From assembly GCA_013036995.1 (NCBI GenBank), contig JAAOXG010000008.1, positions 62,001 to 126,000 of the forward strand: a DNA stretch of 64,000 nucleotides. Reading direction: 5' to 3'. The translations under genes were made by a program, and so were the position numbers. Shown piece after piece: positions 33,271-42,204 of the stretch (positions are counted from its first letter, which is position 1; each line of letters opens with the position of its first letter). Source of the DNA: Lacrimispora defluvii. Its GTDB lineage: Bacteria; Bacillota; Clostridia; Lachnospirales; Lachnospiraceae. Below the pieces are notes generated by a model that did not search any database, was not told the DNA's origin, and saw only the letters and a list, made by a program, of their open reading frames with translations.

Positions 33271-34515
33271 GTGCTTATATGGTTGAATCACCACTTTTTT
33301 GGATATCTTATGGTTGAGATGACCGGTTTTTCTCCGGAGCGCTTTTTTAATATGTGCAGCGCACATGAAATTGAGGTTTGGGATGTAGTTCATACCGGGC
33401 ATACCTATCGGTTCTTTATCACGGTACCGGGATTTCGCAAAATCAAGCCTCTTGTCCGTAAATCGAAGGTCAGACTTAGAATTTTGAAAAAGTTTGGACT
33501 TCCTTTTTTTTTATACCGAAACCGAAGAAGGAAATTTTATGCAGCTGGATTTTTGGGCTTTCTCATGATTCTTTATGCTCTGTCCCTGTTTATCTGGGAT
33601 ATCGAATTTGATGGGAATCAGATGTATACATACGATACTCTTTTGAAGTTCTGTGAATCAGAGGAGATTCGTTATGGAATGAAAAAATCTAAAATTGACT
33701 GTGATGTGCTGGAAGAATCTTTAAGAACCCATTTTCCGGAGATCACCTGGGTTTCTGCAAGGGTATCAGGAACCAGACTTTTGGTTAAGATAAAAGAAAA
33801 TGAGGTGCTCTCTGATATCCCGGTCAGAGATGAAACTCCCTGTGATCTTATTGCCCAGAAAGACGGCACGATCACCTCCATGATTGTCAGAAGCGGAGTT
33901 CCCAAGGTAAAAATCGGGGATGAGGTGAAAGCCGGAGATGTGCTGGTCAGCGGTACACTTCCCATCATCGGAGATAATGAAGAAATTGTAAATACTCATT
34001 ATGTACACTCTGACGGGGATATTACGGCAAGAACGGAGTATCATTATAACAGGAATATTCCGCTTTTTAAAACCATTGATGTAGAGACGGGAAAAGTGAG
34101 AAAAGGACGATATGTAAAAGCATTTAAGTTTTCATTTCTTCTTATGAGACCAAGACCGGAAGGAACTTCGTGGAAACGTACCATGGAGGAAACACAGCTT
34201 CATTTATTTGAAAATTTTTATTTACCCATCTATGTGGGCAGGATAACCGGGAAAGAATATATATCATATGAACGTCCTTATACAGAAGAAGAGAAAAAAG
34301 AACTGGCTGATCAGATGAATCAGAACTTCCAGAAAAAATTATTGGAAAAGGGGGTACAAATTCTGGAAAATCATGTTAAAATACTAGATAATGAATCTTT
34401 GTGCCGGATTACCATGGATTTTGTGACGGAAGAACCATTAGGAAAGCAGCAAGCACTGGAGATGCAGACAACTGAGGAACCGGAGGAGACAAATAATTCA
34501 AATGAGCGTAATTGA
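33271..34515 (+). CDS. yqfD: Sporulation protein YqfD
   Basis: A 414-residue membrane protein of the SpoIV-like YqfD family, required for engulfment-stage spore development in Bacillus. It shows an N-terminal cytoplasmic ~85 residues. One hydrophobic span follows (about 91-110, AAGFLGFLMILYALSLFIW). The long extracytoplasmic domain has the POTRA-like segment IEFDGNQMYTYDTLLKF and the LVKIKENEVLSDIPVRDE block. The start is GTG with GGAGGTG upstream. phoH overlaps its last 14 nt. Confidence 0.9.
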   Translation: MLIWLNHHFFGYLMVEMTGFSPERFFNMCSAHEIEVWDVVHTGHTYRFFITVPGFRKIKPLVRKSKVRLRILKKFGLPFFLYRNRRRKFYAAGFLGFLMILYALSLFIWDIEFDGNQMYTYDTLLKFCESEEIRYGMKKSKIDCDVLEESLRTHFPEITWVSARVSGTRLLVKIKENEVLSDIPVRDETPCDLIAQKDGTITSMIVRSGVPKVKIGDEVKAGDVLVSGTLPIIGDNEEIVNTHYVHSDGDITARTEYHYNRNIPLFKTIDVETGKVRKGRYVKAFKFSFLLMRPRPEGTSWKRTMEETQLHLFENFYLPIYVGRITGKEYISYERPYTEEEKKELADQMNQNFQKKLLEKGVQILENHVKILDNESLCRITMDFVTEEPLGKQQALEMQTTEEPEETNNSNERN

Positions 34516-35518
34516 AACTATCATAGATATCCCCATTGAACACGAGAAGAATGTATGCGGACAATTTGACAGCTACTTGAAAAAAATAGAACGGACCCTT
34601 CATGTTACGATGATTGCCAGGGATGGGGCACTTAAGATTATCGGTCCGGAACAGATGGTACAAAGAGCAAAGAGTGTATTCAGCAATCTGATTGAACTTT
34701 CCAAACGGGGGAATGTAATCGCAGAGCAGAATGTGGATTACGCACTTTCCCTATCCTTTACAGAAAGCGACAATCAGATTCTTGAGATAGATAAGGACAT
34801 TATATGCAGAACCATTAACGGAAAACCGGTTAAGCCAAAGACTCTGGGTCAGAAACAGTATGTAGATCAGATCAGAAAAAAGATGGTGGTATTCGGAATC
34901 GGTCCGGCAGGAACCGGTAAGACTTATCTGGCGATGGCGATGGCAATTCAGGCGTTTAAAAACGGTGAGGTAAACAGAATTATTTTAACCAGACCTGCAA
35001 TTGAAGCGGGGGAGAAGCTGGGGTTTTTGCCGGGTGATCTTCAAAGTAAGATCGACCCCTATTTAAGACCGCTTTACGATGCGCTCTATCAGATCATGGG
35101 TGCTGAAAGCTATCTCCACAATGCAGAAAAGGGGCTGATTGAGGTAGCCCCCCTGGCATATATGCGTGGCAGGACTCTGGATAATGCATTTATCATTCTT
35201 GATGAGGCTCAGAACACCACACCAGCCCAGATGAAGATGTTCTTAACCAGAATTGGTTTTGGTTCCAAGGTGATTGTTACCGGTGACCAGACCCAGAAGG
35301 ATCTTCCTGCAGGAGCCGTTTCAGGTCTTGATATGGCCATGAGAATTTTAAAGAAAATTGATGATATCAGCTTTTGCCAGCTGACCAGCAGTGACGTAGT
35401 CCGCCATCCGCTGGTTCAAAAAATTGTACAGGCTTACGATGAATTTGAGTCAAAGAAAAAGACCAGTGACAGAAAAGTTAAATCAGTCACTGGAAGAAAG
35501 GCACATTATGACGATTAA
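34502..35518 (+). CDS. phoH: PhoH-like ATPase
   Basis: A 338-residue PhoH-family protein with a KH-like N-terminal segment. The Walker A motif is GPAGTGKT (134-141) and Walker B is IILDEAQNTTPAQMK. The C-terminal portion resembles the superfamily 1 helicase core (VTGDQTQKDLP). It is implicated in RNA metabolism and usually paired with ybeY, as here: ybeY overlaps its stop. The ATG lies inside the end of yqfD, so translation is coupled to a sporulation gene upstream. Additional promoters for vegetative use are likely but not evident. Confidence 0.93.
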   Translation: MSVIETIIDIPIEHEKNVCGQFDSYLKKIERTLHVTMIARDGALKIIGPEQMVQRAKSVFSNLIELSKRGNVIAEQNVDYALSLSFTESDNQILEIDKDIICRTINGKPVKPKTLGQKQYVDQIRKKMVVFGIGPAGTGKTYLAMAMAIQAFKNGEVNRIILTRPAIEAGEKLGFLPGDLQSKIDPYLRPLYDALYQIMGAESYLHNAEKGLIEVAPLAYMRGRTLDNAFIILDEAQNTTPAQMKMFLTRIGFGSKVIVTGDQTQKDLPAGAVSGLDMAMRILKKIDDISFCQLTSSDVVRHPLVQKIVQAYDEFESKKKTSDRKVKSVTGRKAHYDD

Positions 35519-36005
35519 TATAGAATACGAAGCGGAGAAAAAGCTGAAAATTCCCTATGAAGAGATTATAACCAGTGTAGTAGAAGAAGCCATAGACTAT
35601 GAGAACTGCCCTTATGAGGCAGAGGTTAATGTTTTAATTACAGATAACCAGGATATCCAACAGATCAATCAGGAATACCGAAACATTGACAGTCCTACAG
35701 ATGTCCTTTCCTTTCCCATGATTGAATATGAATCGCCATCTGATTTTGATCATCTGGAAGAGGAATCATATGATTCAATTAACCCTGAGACAGGAGAGCT
35801 CCTTCTGGGAGATATTGTGGTTTCTGTTGATAAGGTTGAGGAGCAGGCGGAAAAATACGGGCATTCCATAGAACGGGAGCTGGCATTTTTAATCGCTCAC
35901 AGCATGCTGCATTTATTCGGTTATGACCATATGCAGGATGAAGAGCGCCTTGTTATGGAACAAAAGCAGGAAGAAATTTTAAGTCGGAGGGGATACGTAA
36001 GATGA
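35508..36005 (+). CDS. ybeY: Endoribonuclease YbeY / 16S rRNA maturation factor
   Basis: A 165-residue zinc-dependent RNase involved in 16S rRNA 3'-end maturation and 70S quality control. The zinc motif H-x3-H-x5-H reads AHSMLHLFGYDH (residues about 128-139), with the usual Gly after the first His replaced by Ser. NxxYRNIDSPTDVLSFPM is also present. The frame opens at 35424 inside phoH, but ATG 35508 overlaps the phoH stop and gives family length. yerB starts at the stop codon of this gene. Confidence 0.92.
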   Translation: MTINIEYEAEKKLKIPYEEIITSVVEEAIDYENCPYEAEVNVLITDNQDIQQINQEYRNIDSPTDVLSFPMIEYESPSDFDHLEEESYDSINPETGELLLGDIVVSVDKVEEQAEKYGHSIERELAFLIAHSMLHLFGYDHMQDEERLVMEQKQEEILSRRGYVR

Positions 36006-37156
36006 GAAAAGGGGTATGGTTTGGCTTTGCGATAGGAATGCTGTCTGCTGCCTTGTTAACTGGCTGCAGTAAAAAATACGAGGAAGTATCTGTTACAAAT
36101 CTGCAGTCAGAATCACAGAAAGAACAATCGACAGAAGAAATCCGCATAAACAGCAGTACAGAGCAATCCTCCGGTGAAGAGACAGAATCCGGTGAATACT
36201 ATACCAATGAAGAACGTATCGAAAAAGATGGTAAAATACGCAGTTACTTAACCGGGGAGATGGTGGAAGCATCAATCGGAAACCGGAGACCGGTAGCGGT
36301 GATGATGAGCAATGATAAAGAGGCATTGCCTCAATATGGAATCAACCGTGCAGGAGTTGTATATGAAGCTCCGGTAGAAGGCGGAATGAACCGGTATGTG
36401 GCTATTATTGAAGATTATGATAATCTTAAAAGAATCGGTTCGGTCAGAAGCTGCCGGACATATTATACATATTTTGCACGTGAATTTGATGCTGTTTATG
36501 CCCATTTCGGGCAGAGCACCTTTGCCAAACCATATTTATCCAACCTGGATCATATCAATGGTCTTGAGGCCATTGGTTCTGTGGCATATTTTCGTTCCTC
36601 TGACCGGAAATCGCCTCATAATGCTTATACCAGCGGAGAGCGGTTAAACAAGTCCATAGAAAAGCTGGGCTTTAAAAAGGAATATAATTCGGAATATAAG
36701 GGCCACTACCGGTTTGCCAAAACAGGCCATGAGGTTACCTTAAAAGATGCAGAAAGTGTAAAGGATGCTTATAAGGTTTATCCTGGCTATGTTTATAATA
36801 AGCCATGGTTTGAGTATCATGAGGATGACGGGCTTTATTACAGATATCAGTACGGAAAAGCTCATCAGGGAGACGAAGGGCAGATCAAAGTGAAGAATAT
36901 CATACTGCAGTATTGCCCTTCTGCTCATTATGCAACAACCGAATATCTTAACATTAATGTTCACAATGATTCGTTCGGAATGTATGTGACCGGGGGCCGG
37001 GCTATTCCGGTGAAATGGTCTAAGGATGGAGAATTCGGGCCCACACATTATTACGATATGGAGAATAACGAGATCATCCTGAACCAGGGAAAAACCTGGG
37101 TTTGCATTGTTTCAGCACAGGATTCTCCCAAAGTAGAAATTTATGGAAAACAGTAA
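36002..37156 (+). CDS. yerB: DUF3048 (YerB-type) lipoprotein
   Basis: A 384-residue exported lipoprotein. The signal peptide ends in lipobox LLTGC (Cys22). A Ser/Glu-rich linker follows, then the DUF3048 domain with RPVAVMMSNDKEALPQYGINRAGVVYEAPVEGG, RIGSVRSCRTYYTYFAREFDA and FRSSDRKSPHNAYT. The function of the YerB family is not established; association with the envelope is clear. The ATG overlaps the ybeY stop by 4 nt, and its end overlaps the flippase gene by 14 nt. Confidence 0.88.
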   Translation: MRKGVWFGFAIGMLSAALLTGCSKKYEEVSVTNLQSESQKEQSTEEIRINSSTEQSSGEETESGEYYTNEERIEKDGKIRSYLTGEMVEASIGNRRPVAVMMSNDKEALPQYGINRAGVVYEAPVEGGMNRYVAIIEDYDNLKRIGSVRSCRTYYTYFAREFDAVYAHFGQSTFAKPYLSNLDHINGLEAIGSVAYFRSSDRKSPHNAYTSGERLNKSIEKLGFKKEYNSEYKGHYRFAKTGHEVTLKDAESVKDAYKVYPGYVYNKPWFEYHEDDGLYYRYQYGKAHQGDEGQIKVKNIILQYCPSAHYATTEYLNINVHNDSFGMYVTGGRAIPVKWSKDGEFGPTHYYDMENNEIILNQGKTWVCIVSAQDSPKVEIYGKQ

Positions 37157-38819
37157 GACAGGCAGAAAAACAAATAAAAGGGGCGCTTCCAACTTCCTTG
37201 TTCAGGGAATTATACTTGCGGCTGCAGGTATTATAGTCCGGATTATCGGAATGTTTTACCGGATTCCCCTTGCAGATATTCTGGGAGATGAAGGAAACGG
37301 CTATTATAGCTCGGCTTTCTCCATCTACTCCATTTTATTGATTGTCTCCTCCTACAGTCTTCCCACTGCAGTTTCTAAGATGGTTGCTGTAAGGCTGGCG
37401 AGAAAGGAATACATCAATTCCATAAAGGTGCTGAAAGTATCTTTGTTTTATGGAACGGTGGTAGGGGGGCTGGGAGCCGCAGTTTTATGGTTTGGAGCGG
37501 ATTTATTTGCCAATGATTTTTTAAAGATGCCCTATACCAGCTATGCCTTAAAAACACTGGCTCCTACGATTTTAATTATTGCATATCTAGGGGTCTTCAG
37601 AGGATATTTCCAGGGAATTGGCACCATGCTTCCAACAGCCATATCCCAAATTTTCGAGCAGATTGTCAACGCAGTTATCAGCATCTATGCAGCGGCTATG
37701 CTCTTTCAGGAGGGAGTGCGTTCCAATGCCCTCTACGGATCAACCCAGTATTCCTATGCCTTTGGTGCGGCAGGTGGAACCATAGGTACTGGAGCAGGTG
37801 CACTTGCCGGGCTTTTATTCCTTTTATTTATCCTGTTCAGCTACCGGCCTGTTATGAAACGACAGTCAAGAAGAGACCGTTCCGGATATTTGGAGACGTA
37901 TGGAAGTTTGTCCACGGTACTGATCATGACGGTTCTTCCCATTGTATTCAGCAGTGTAGCGTACAATATCAGCATTGTTGTTGATAACAGCATTTATGGT
38001 ATCAGTATGGCTTCTATGGGAATGGGAGCACCTGAGATTGCTGCTAACTGGGGAATTTATTCCGGTAAGTACCGGCTCCTTTTTAATATTCCCGTGGCAA
38101 TAGCCAATTCCCTGGCTTCTGCCTTAATTCCATCTCTGTCACAGGCGGTGGCAGAAAGAAGCAGAACCCAGATTATCAGAAAGATATCCATGGTAATTCG
38201 CTTTTCCATGATCATTGCAATTCCTTCCACAGTGGGTCTGACTGTCCTTGCAGGACCGATCTGTAATCTATTGTTTAGCAGAAGTGATAATGTATCCCTG
38301 ATTAAGATGATGATCTATGGTTCCTCAGCCGTTGTATTTTTCTCTCTGTCTACGGTTACCAATGCAGTCCTTCAGGGAATTAACCATATGAAGACGCCTT
38401 TAAAGAATGCAATTATTTCCCTGATTCTTCATGTGGGAATTCTTTGGGTGATGCTGTACCCCCTTAAGATGGGTATTTATGGAGTTTTATATTCCAATAT
38501 TTTGTTTGCACTGACCATGTGCCTGCTCAATGGCTTTTCTATCCGGAGATATTTAAATTACAGACAGGAGATTAAAAAGACATTCTTTCTTCCCACTCTG
38601 GCAGCGGGAATTATGGGTGCTGTCTGTTATGGAGTCTACTTCCTGGTACATGCTGTCTTAAAACATAATATATTGGGAGTTTTAGCATCTGTCGCTGCAG
38701 CAGTGATTGTTTACGGGGTTTTACTGTTAAAATTCCAGTGTGTTGATGAATCAGAGTTAAATGGATTTCCGGGAGGGAGAAAATTGGCAGGTATTGCAAG
38801 AAAATACCATCTTTTGTGA
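37143..38819 (+). CDS. SpoVB/MurJ-type lipid flippase (polysaccharide biosynthesis protein)
   Basis: A 558-residue MOP-superfamily membrane protein with about 14 spans. The N-terminus GASNFLVQGIILAAAGIIVRIIGMFYRIPLADILGDEGNGYY matches the SpoVB/YtgP group. The central PLAIANSLASALIPSLSQ-like segment appears as PVAIANSLASALIPSLSQAVAERSR. Members transport lipid-linked cell-wall or cortex precursors. SpoVB is the sporulation paralogue in Bacillus, whereas YtgP is vegetative; sequence alone does not separate them here. The overlap with yerB indicates co-translation. Confidence 0.85.
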   Translation: MENSKTGRKTNKRGASNFLVQGIILAAAGIIVRIIGMFYRIPLADILGDEGNGYYSSAFSIYSILLIVSSYSLPTAVSKMVAVRLARKEYINSIKVLKVSLFYGTVVGGLGAAVLWFGADLFANDFLKMPYTSYALKTLAPTILIIAYLGVFRGYFQGIGTMLPTAISQIFEQIVNAVISIYAAAMLFQEGVRSNALYGSTQYSYAFGAAGGTIGTGAGALAGLLFLLFILFSYRPVMKRQSRRDRSGYLETYGSLSTVLIMTVLPIVFSSVAYNISIVVDNSIYGISMASMGMGAPEIAANWGIYSGKYRLLFNIPVAIANSLASALIPSLSQAVAERSRTQIIRKISMVIRFSMIIAIPSTVGLTVLAGPICNLLFSRSDNVSLIKMMIYGSSAVVFFSLSTVTNAVLQGINHMKTPLKNAIISLILHVGILWVMLYPLKMGIYGVLYSNILFALTMCLLNGFSIRRYLNYRQEIKKTFFLPTLAAGIMGAVCYGVYFLVHAVLKHNILGVLASVAAAVIVYGVLLLKFQCVDESELNGFPGGRKLAGIARKYHLL

Positions 38820-38873
38820 TTAAAATGTAAGAAGAAAGCAGATACTATACTTACGTGAAGGAGGTATTAACTC

Positions 38874-39260
38874 ATGAAAAAGTATATGTTCTGCTTTCTA
38901 TTATTTGTTGCGGCATCTGCGATCTGTCTGGGAGTTGGCTTTGCCATTACCAAAGACAGTGTACGACCGGAGGAGGCCCTCCCTGGGGCAACCATAGAAA
39001 CCGAAACTGTGACAGAAGCGCAGATAGTCATAAATCAGGAAGAGGCAAAGCCTGCCAATGCTGAAAGTAAGGATAAATATTATCTTGTATCAGAGGATGG
39101 GTATTTACTCGTCCTCTATCAGGATAAAACAACCATCTGCCTTTATACCCATATGCCGGTGACAGATTTTCCGGAAGAGGAAAGAGGAAAGCTGATGGAT
39201 GGAATCTGGTTTTCTTCCATGGTTGAAGTATTTAATTATCTGGAATCCTATACCAGTTAA
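38874..39260 (+). CDS. BofC C-terminal-domain-like exported protein
   Basis: A 128-residue protein with an N-terminal signal/anchor (about 4-24), a Glu/Thr/Ala-rich linker and a small C-terminal domain. The block YYLVSEDGYLLVLYQDK, the Leu-rich middle and the terminal LMDGIWFSSMVEVFNYLESYTS match the BofC C-terminal fold, which ends LE-x-Y-x-S. In Bacillus BofC is a forespore protein that restrains SpoIVB signalling. The N-terminal BofC domain is absent here, so identity in function is uncertain. The ATG follows AAGGAGG and lies 54 nt after the flippase. Confidence 0.65.
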   Translation: MKKYMFCFLLFVAASAICLGVGFAITKDSVRPEEALPGATIETETVTEAQIVINQEEAKPANAESKDKYYLVSEDGYLLVLYQDKTTICLYTHMPVTDFPEEERGKLMDGIWFSSMVEVFNYLESYTS

Positions 39261-39271
39261 TTGAAATGTGA

Positions 39272-39300
39272 TTGATATTTTACCATAAAGCAGATACAAT
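39272..39300 (+). promoter_or_regulatory. Promoter for the HI0933-type gene
   Basis: TTGATA (39272-39277) and TACAAT (39295-39300) are spaced by 17 nt, 28 nt before the ATG. Confidence 0.65.
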
Positions 39301-39328
39301 AGGTCTGACTGAATGTAAGGAGGACAGG

Positions 39329-40543
39329 ATGAAACAACAGATCATAATTATAGGGGCTGGAGCTTCTGGTCTGGCAGCGGGCATTGCAGCAGCCAGAGAG
39401 GGAGCTTCTGTTACAATTATGGAACATACAGCCAGACCGGGAAAGAAGCTTCTTTCGACTGGCAACGGGAAGTGCAATATTACCAATCTGCAGTTTCCCA
39501 AAGATGCTTACAGGGGAAATCAGCCGGATTTTGTTTTTCCGGCACTTCATACAGTTACGGTAAGCCAGACCATGGATTTTTTTAAAGAACTGGGAATTGT
39601 TCTTACTGAACGAAACGGATATGTGTATCCAAACTCCGGACAGGCTTCCACTGTTTTGGAGGCAATGCTTTTTGAACTGGAGCATCTGGGTGTCCGGATT
39701 GTGACAGAGTGTCCTGTAAAAGAAATCAAAAAGGATCTGACTGTGATTACAGATCATGGAAAACAAAGATGTGACAGGATTATACTTGCAGCTGGTTCCA
39801 TGGCAGCTCCCAAAACAGGATCTGACGGCAGCGGCTATAGCCTTGCCAGAAAGCTGGGTCATCACATTATAGAGCCTTTGCCAGCCCTGGTTCAGCTTCG
39901 CTGTAAGGAGAAATGGTACAAACAGGCGGCTGGTGTCCGAACCGATGCGCTTGTGACTCTTAAAATAGATGGAAAAACGGCGGCCTCAGACAGAGGAGAA
40001 CTTCAGATCACGGATTATGGAATCTCCGGAATCCCTGTTTTCCAGATCAGCAGATATGCAGCAAAAGCCCTGAAGGAAGGGAGACAGGCTGCAGCAGAAC
40101 TGGATTTTCTTCCCCAGCTTTCCCTTACTGACTTAGAGAAGCTTCTTTTTACCCGGCACAGACAATTTGGATACAGGCCGGGGGAGGAGTTTTTGCATGG
40201 TGTTTTAAATTCAAAACTGGCAAAGATCCTTTTAAAAGAGGCTGGTATTGGCAGAGTATCCCGGGTAAAAGAGATAACAGAGAAAGAGATTAAAAACCTG
40301 GTACACTGTATTAAGGAGTTAAAAACAATCATCGTTTCTACCAACACGTTTGACCAGGCTCAGGTATGCAGCGGAGGTGTGGATACAAGAGAGGTAGATC
40401 CTGATACAATGGAATCGAAACTCATCACAGGACTTTATTTTTCAGGAGAGATTCTTGATGTAGACGGTATCTGTGGAGGTTACAACTTGCAATGGGCATG
40501 GTCCAGCGGAATTACGGCGGGAATCCATGCAGGAAGAGGATAA
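39329..40543 (+). CDS. HI0933/BaiN-family FAD-dependent oxidoreductase
   Basis: A 404-residue flavoprotein with the N-terminal FAD-binding GAGASGLAAGIAAAREGASV. The family blocks RPGKKLLSTGNGKCNITN, LAAGSMAAPKTGSDGSGY and the C-terminal GLYFSGEILDVDGICGGYNLQWAWSSG follow. Relatives include BaiN bile-acid-related reductases and many proteins of unknown substrate. An ATG at 39272 extends the frame into the promoter; ATG 39329 with AAGGAGG is the start. A second, unrelated FAD protein follows after 7 nt. Confidence 0.9.
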   Translation: MKQQIIIIGAGASGLAAGIAAAREGASVTIMEHTARPGKKLLSTGNGKCNITNLQFPKDAYRGNQPDFVFPALHTVTVSQTMDFFKELGIVLTERNGYVYPNSGQASTVLEAMLFELEHLGVRIVTECPVKEIKKDLTVITDHGKQRCDRIILAAGSMAAPKTGSDGSGYSLARKLGHHIIEPLPALVQLRCKEKWYKQAAGVRTDALVTLKIDGKTAASDRGELQITDYGISGIPVFQISRYAAKALKEGRQAAAELDFLPQLSLTDLEKLLFTRHRQFGYRPGEEFLHGVLNSKLAKILLKEAGIGRVSRVKEITEKEIKNLVHCIKELKTIIVSTNTFDQAQVCSGGVDTREVDPDTMESKLITGLYFSGEILDVDGICGGYNLQWAWSSGITAGIHAGRG

Positions 40544-40550
40544 ATAAAAT

Positions 40551-42146
40551 ATGATAAGAATTAGTCAATTAAAACTTGGTGTGAATCATACCAAAGAAGA
40601 TTTACTGGTAAAGGTTTCTAAATTACTGCGAATTCCTGTAACTGGGATGACATCTTACGAAATAATCAAACAGTCGGTTGATGCCCGTAAAAAAGATGCC
40701 ATTCGTTTTATCTACACCATTGATATTGAGACAAAAGACGAAGAATCTATCGTACATAGAGTGAAAGATGCCAATGTTACACTGGCAGTGAAAAAGGAGT
40801 ATGAGTTTCCACAGTGCGGGACAGAAACTCTGGCTAACCGTCCGGTTATAGTAGGGGCAGGTCCTGCAGGATTGTTTTGTGCAATTATGCTGGCAAGAAG
40901 CGGATTTCGTCCCCTTATTCTGGAACGGGGAGAAGATGTTGATAAGAGACAGCAATCCGTGGATGGTTTCTGGAAGGGCGGAGTATTAAATCCAAATAGC
41001 AACGTACAGTTCGGAGAAGGCGGAGCAGGAACTTTTTCTGACGGAAAATTAAATACTCTGGTTAAGGATCCTCTGATGCGGAACCGTAAAGTTTTAGAGC
41101 TGTTTGTGGAATTCGGAGCAGATCCATCTATTTTATATGTGAACAAGCCTCATATCGGTACGGATGTACTAAGCAGAATCGTAAAAAACATGAGAGAAGA
41201 AATTATTCGTCTCGGCGGAGAGGTCCGTTTTAACAGTCTTGTTACTGACATTCTGATGAAGGACGGGAATATCTCTGGCGTAATGGTAAATGAAAGGGAA
41301 GAAATTCCTGTGAATACTTTAATTCTTGCCATAGGACACAGTGCCAGAGATACGTTTCATGTACTGGAACGAAGAGGGGTACCCATGGAAGCCAAAGCAT
41401 TTGCTGTGGGACTCAGAATCCAGCACCCCCAGGAAGAAATTAACCGCTCCCAGTATGGGAAAGACGCTCCCGAGGTTCTTGGAGCAGCGGATTATAAGCT
41501 TACCCATCAGTGTAAAAGCGGAAGAGGAATCTACACATTTTGCATGTGTCCCGGGGGATTTGTGGTGAATGCTTCTTCAGAAGAAGGACGGCTGGCAGTC
41601 AATGGAATGAGTTATCATAAGCGGGATGGGGAGAATGCAAACAGCGCGCTGATCGTTACTGTAACACCCGATGACTTTGACGATGACTCTCCTCTTGCAG
41701 GTATTGCTTACCAGAGAAAACTGGAAGAGGCGGCTTATCAGCTGGGGAAGGGCAATATACCAATTCAGCTTTATGGAGATTTTAAGAATAATTGCAAGTC
41801 AGACACCTTTGGAGACGTGAAACCGGCGTTGAAGGGCGGATATGAATTCACCAATATGAGAGAAATGCTTCCGGACTATATATCGGAATCCATTATAGAA
41901 GGAGTTGAGGCTTTTGAAGGAAAAATCCGGGGCTTTCGCAGACAGGATGCCATACTGGCAGGTGTGGAAAGCAGGACTTCATCTCCGGTCAGGATTACAA
42001 GAGATGAGGCATTTGAAAGCAGGATCAGAGGAATTTACCCATGCGGCGAAGGTGCTGGCTATGCAGGCGGTATCACATCCGCTGCAATGGATGGGCTGAA
42101 AGTGGCTGAAGCCATTGCCAGCCGGTATAAAAGCTTTTCTTTCTAA
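40551..42146 (+). CDS. Uncharacterised FAD-dependent dehydrogenase (COG2509)
   Basis: A 531-residue flavoprotein. An N-terminal ~90-residue extension (SQLKLGVNHTKEDLLVKVSKLL) is characteristic of COG2509. The Rossmann motif VGAGPAGLFCAIMLARSGFRPLILERG follows. Further blocks are GGAGTFSDGKLNTLVKDP, IGHSARDTFHVLERRG and the C-terminal PCGEGAGYAGGITSAAMDG. The reaction is unknown. It is co-transcribed with the HI0933-type gene and precedes proB, which has a separate promoter. Confidence 0.9.
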   Translation: MIRISQLKLGVNHTKEDLLVKVSKLLRIPVTGMTSYEIIKQSVDARKKDAIRFIYTIDIETKDEESIVHRVKDANVTLAVKKEYEFPQCGTETLANRPVIVGAGPAGLFCAIMLARSGFRPLILERGEDVDKRQQSVDGFWKGGVLNPNSNVQFGEGGAGTFSDGKLNTLVKDPLMRNRKVLELFVEFGADPSILYVNKPHIGTDVLSRIVKNMREEIIRLGGEVRFNSLVTDILMKDGNISGVMVNEREEIPVNTLILAIGHSARDTFHVLERRGVPMEAKAFAVGLRIQHPQEEINRSQYGKDAPEVLGAADYKLTHQCKSGRGIYTFCMCPGGFVVNASSEEGRLAVNGMSYHKRDGENANSALIVTVTPDDFDDDSPLAGIAYQRKLEEAAYQLGKGNIPIQLYGDFKNNCKSDTFGDVKPALKGGYEFTNMREMLPDYISESIIEGVEAFEGKIRGFRRQDAILAGVESRTSSPVRITRDEAFESRIRGIYPCGEGAGYAGGITSAAMDGLKVAEAIASRYKSFSF

Positions 42147-42147
42147 A

Positions 42148-42176
42148 TTGACGTAATTTAAAAAATGATGTAAGAT
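42148..42176 (+). promoter_or_regulatory. Promoter for the proB-proA operon
   Basis: TTGACG (42148-42153) and TAAGAT (42171-42176) are spaced by 17 nt. The leader is only about 22 nt, so a T-box is excluded. Confidence 0.65.
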
Positions 42177-42204
42177 ATCAGATAAAAAGTAATTTAGAAA
42201 GCGG

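Noticed and set aside
35508-36005. YbeY inactive because of the Ser in HSMLH
   Set aside because: The zinc-ligand histidines are all kept; the Gly-to-Ser change alone does not argue for loss of activity.
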